A stretch of DNA of 15,081 bases. Source: an uncultured Bacteroides sp. GTDB lineage: Bacteria; Bacteroidota; Bacteroidia; Bacteroidales; Bacteroidaceae. Both the position numbers and the translations under genes were made by a program. A model generated the notes under the pieces. That model searched no databases and had not been told where the DNA came from. It was given only the letters and a program-made list of their open reading frames with translations. Below are positions 14,420 to 15,081 of this stretch, piece after piece. The DNA is taken from NCBI GenBank assembly GCA_900544075.1, contig UQTJ01000058.1, positions 1-15,081 of the forward strand, in the 5' to 3' direction. The first letter of the stretch is position 1; each line of letters starts with the position of its first letter.

Positions 14420-15081
14420 TCAGACTGTTTTCCACTCTCCTATCGTTCCCGTTTCAGAAGAGAAACTTGCGCCTATCTTATAAAGAGTACGTGCATCAGA
14501 AACGTATTCAAGCGCATAACCTTTCTCTTCTATCTGACGCAATGCCTCGTCTGCCGTTCCGTCGAGCTTGAACTCGAAGATGTAAACGTATTGAGGCGTT
14601 TCAAACACACAGTCCACACGGCCATGGCTCTGCTGTTTCTCCACATAAACGGTATAGACGCTTATCAGGCGGAGAATCAGGTAGAATGTATATTGGAAAT
14701 AGCGTTCACGCTCTCTCTCGTCGTCCTTGCGGCGCATCGTATAGGGGATGCTCGAAAGAAAGGAAGTAAACAGTGTACGCAAAGTGTCCGGTTCGCCGGC
14801 TTCCAAAGCATCCAGCATATCAAATATCCAACCCTCAACACGCTTTTTGGGCTGAAGATAAGAAGTAGCGATGGCAGTAAGGAAACCGTTCTTGACCTCA
14901 TTGTTCGGAAAATCAAGCAGAAAAGTGTTACGGCGCATGTCATAATCCTTGATGGTAAGGTAGCCGCTCTGGTAAATCATCGGCAATGGCTGTTCCACAT
15001 CAGCCTTGTAGTCTATGAATTCTTCCGTACGATAATACTTGCCTGTCAGTTCGTTCATGTTCTCCCTGAAATGGGCAAGCA
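14420..15081 (-). CDS. C-terminal part of an AAA-ATPase-like / PD-(D/E)XK nuclease-family protein (runs off the edge)
   Basis: The minus-strand reading frame is open to the right edge; the ATG at 15058 is internal, since seven in-frame codons (LAHFREN) continue upstream. The visible part is about 220 residues. The segment PLPMIYQSGYLTIKDYD is typical of the linker after the AAA-ATPase_like domain (PF09820) in a large Bacteroidetes family, and the C-terminal region is a PD-(D/E)XK nuclease-like domain (PF08011): counted from the internal Met, Asp149 in GRVDCVFE, then Glu162 and Lys164 in YIFEFKL, and Gln175 in the helix. Whole proteins of this family are usually about 500-550 residues, so the missing N-terminal half should carry the ATPase. 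These genes occur in many copies per genome; their role is not established, and defence or nucleic-acid processing is conjecture. Confidence 0.8.
   Translation of the reverse strand, partial: LAHFRENMNELTGKYYRTEEFIDYKADVEQPLPMIYQSGYLTIKDYDMRRNTFLLDFPNNEVKNGFLTAIATSYLQPKKRVEGWIFDMLDALEAGEPDTLRTLFTSFLSSIPYTMRRKDDERERERYFQYTFYLILRLISVYTVYVEKQQSHGRVDCVFETPQYVYIFEFKLDGTADEALRQIEEKGYALEYVSDARTLYKIGASFSSETGTIGEWKTV

Noticed and set aside
14420..15058. ATG at 15058 as the true start of the nuclease-family gene
   Set aside because: The frame stays open upstream to the window edge, and the protein starts mid-way through a conserved family architecture, so this Met is internal.
14420..15081. Calling the PD-(D/E)XK family gene part of a new defence island
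   Set aside because: Only one such gene is visible, its family is highly multi-copy in Bacteroidetes with no proven defence role, and its neighbours are core metabolism.

Overview
The window looks like a chromosomal segment from an anaerobic gut-type Bacteroidales (Bacteroides, Phocaeicola or Prevotella-like). The evidence is AT-rich DNA, promoters fitting the Bacteroidetes -7 consensus TAnnTTTG, starts mostly without Shine-Dalgarno sites, TonB-dependent outer-membrane proteins of Bacteroidetes type, and an aconitase / isocitrate dehydrogenase / citrate synthase operon in the order known from Bacteroides fragilis. I see no insertion sequences, rRNA, tRNA, CRISPR or phage genes. The genus is not resolved.

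Layout. (1) Positions 1-240: a 32-codon minus-strand ORF, then a divergent promoter region with an 8-bp inverted repeat. (2) 241-1080: a cytoplasmic aldo/keto reductase. (3) 1226-4539: a tight three-gene plus-strand operon whose products all carry Sec signal peptides: a TonB-dependent receptor, a carboxymuconolactone-decarboxylase-like/cupin fusion and a flavodoxin. (4) 4598-9084: a minus-strand CarboxypepD_reg/plug/beta-barrel outer-membrane protein, divergent from a histidine kinase and OmpR-type response regulator pair. The shared intergenic region holds four repeats at exact 11-bp spacing, which look like the regulator's binding array. (5) 9155-14068: a minus-strand operon reading aconitase, isocitrate dehydrogenase, citrate synthase, i.e. 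the oxidative branch from oxaloacetate plus acetyl-CoA to 2-oxoglutarate. (6) 14069-14419: a long, repeat-rich leader region and a GC-rich hairpin. (7) 14420-15081: the C-terminal part of an AAA-ATPase-like/PD-(D/E)XK nuclease-family protein that runs off the right edge.

How they fit together. The three-gene operon looks like an outer-membrane import plus periplasmic redox module. The adjacent two-component system probably controls the divergent outer-membrane protein and itself. The last operon makes 2-oxoglutarate for glutamate synthesis. Its isocitrate dehydrogenase carries Asp-Ile where the E. coli enzyme has the NADP-selecting Lys-Tyr, so NAD+ use is predicted. The points most worth following up are the 11-bp operator array, the NAD-type isocitrate dehydrogenase and the exported flavodoxin/cupin module. 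I do not see a clearly new defence or mobile system.
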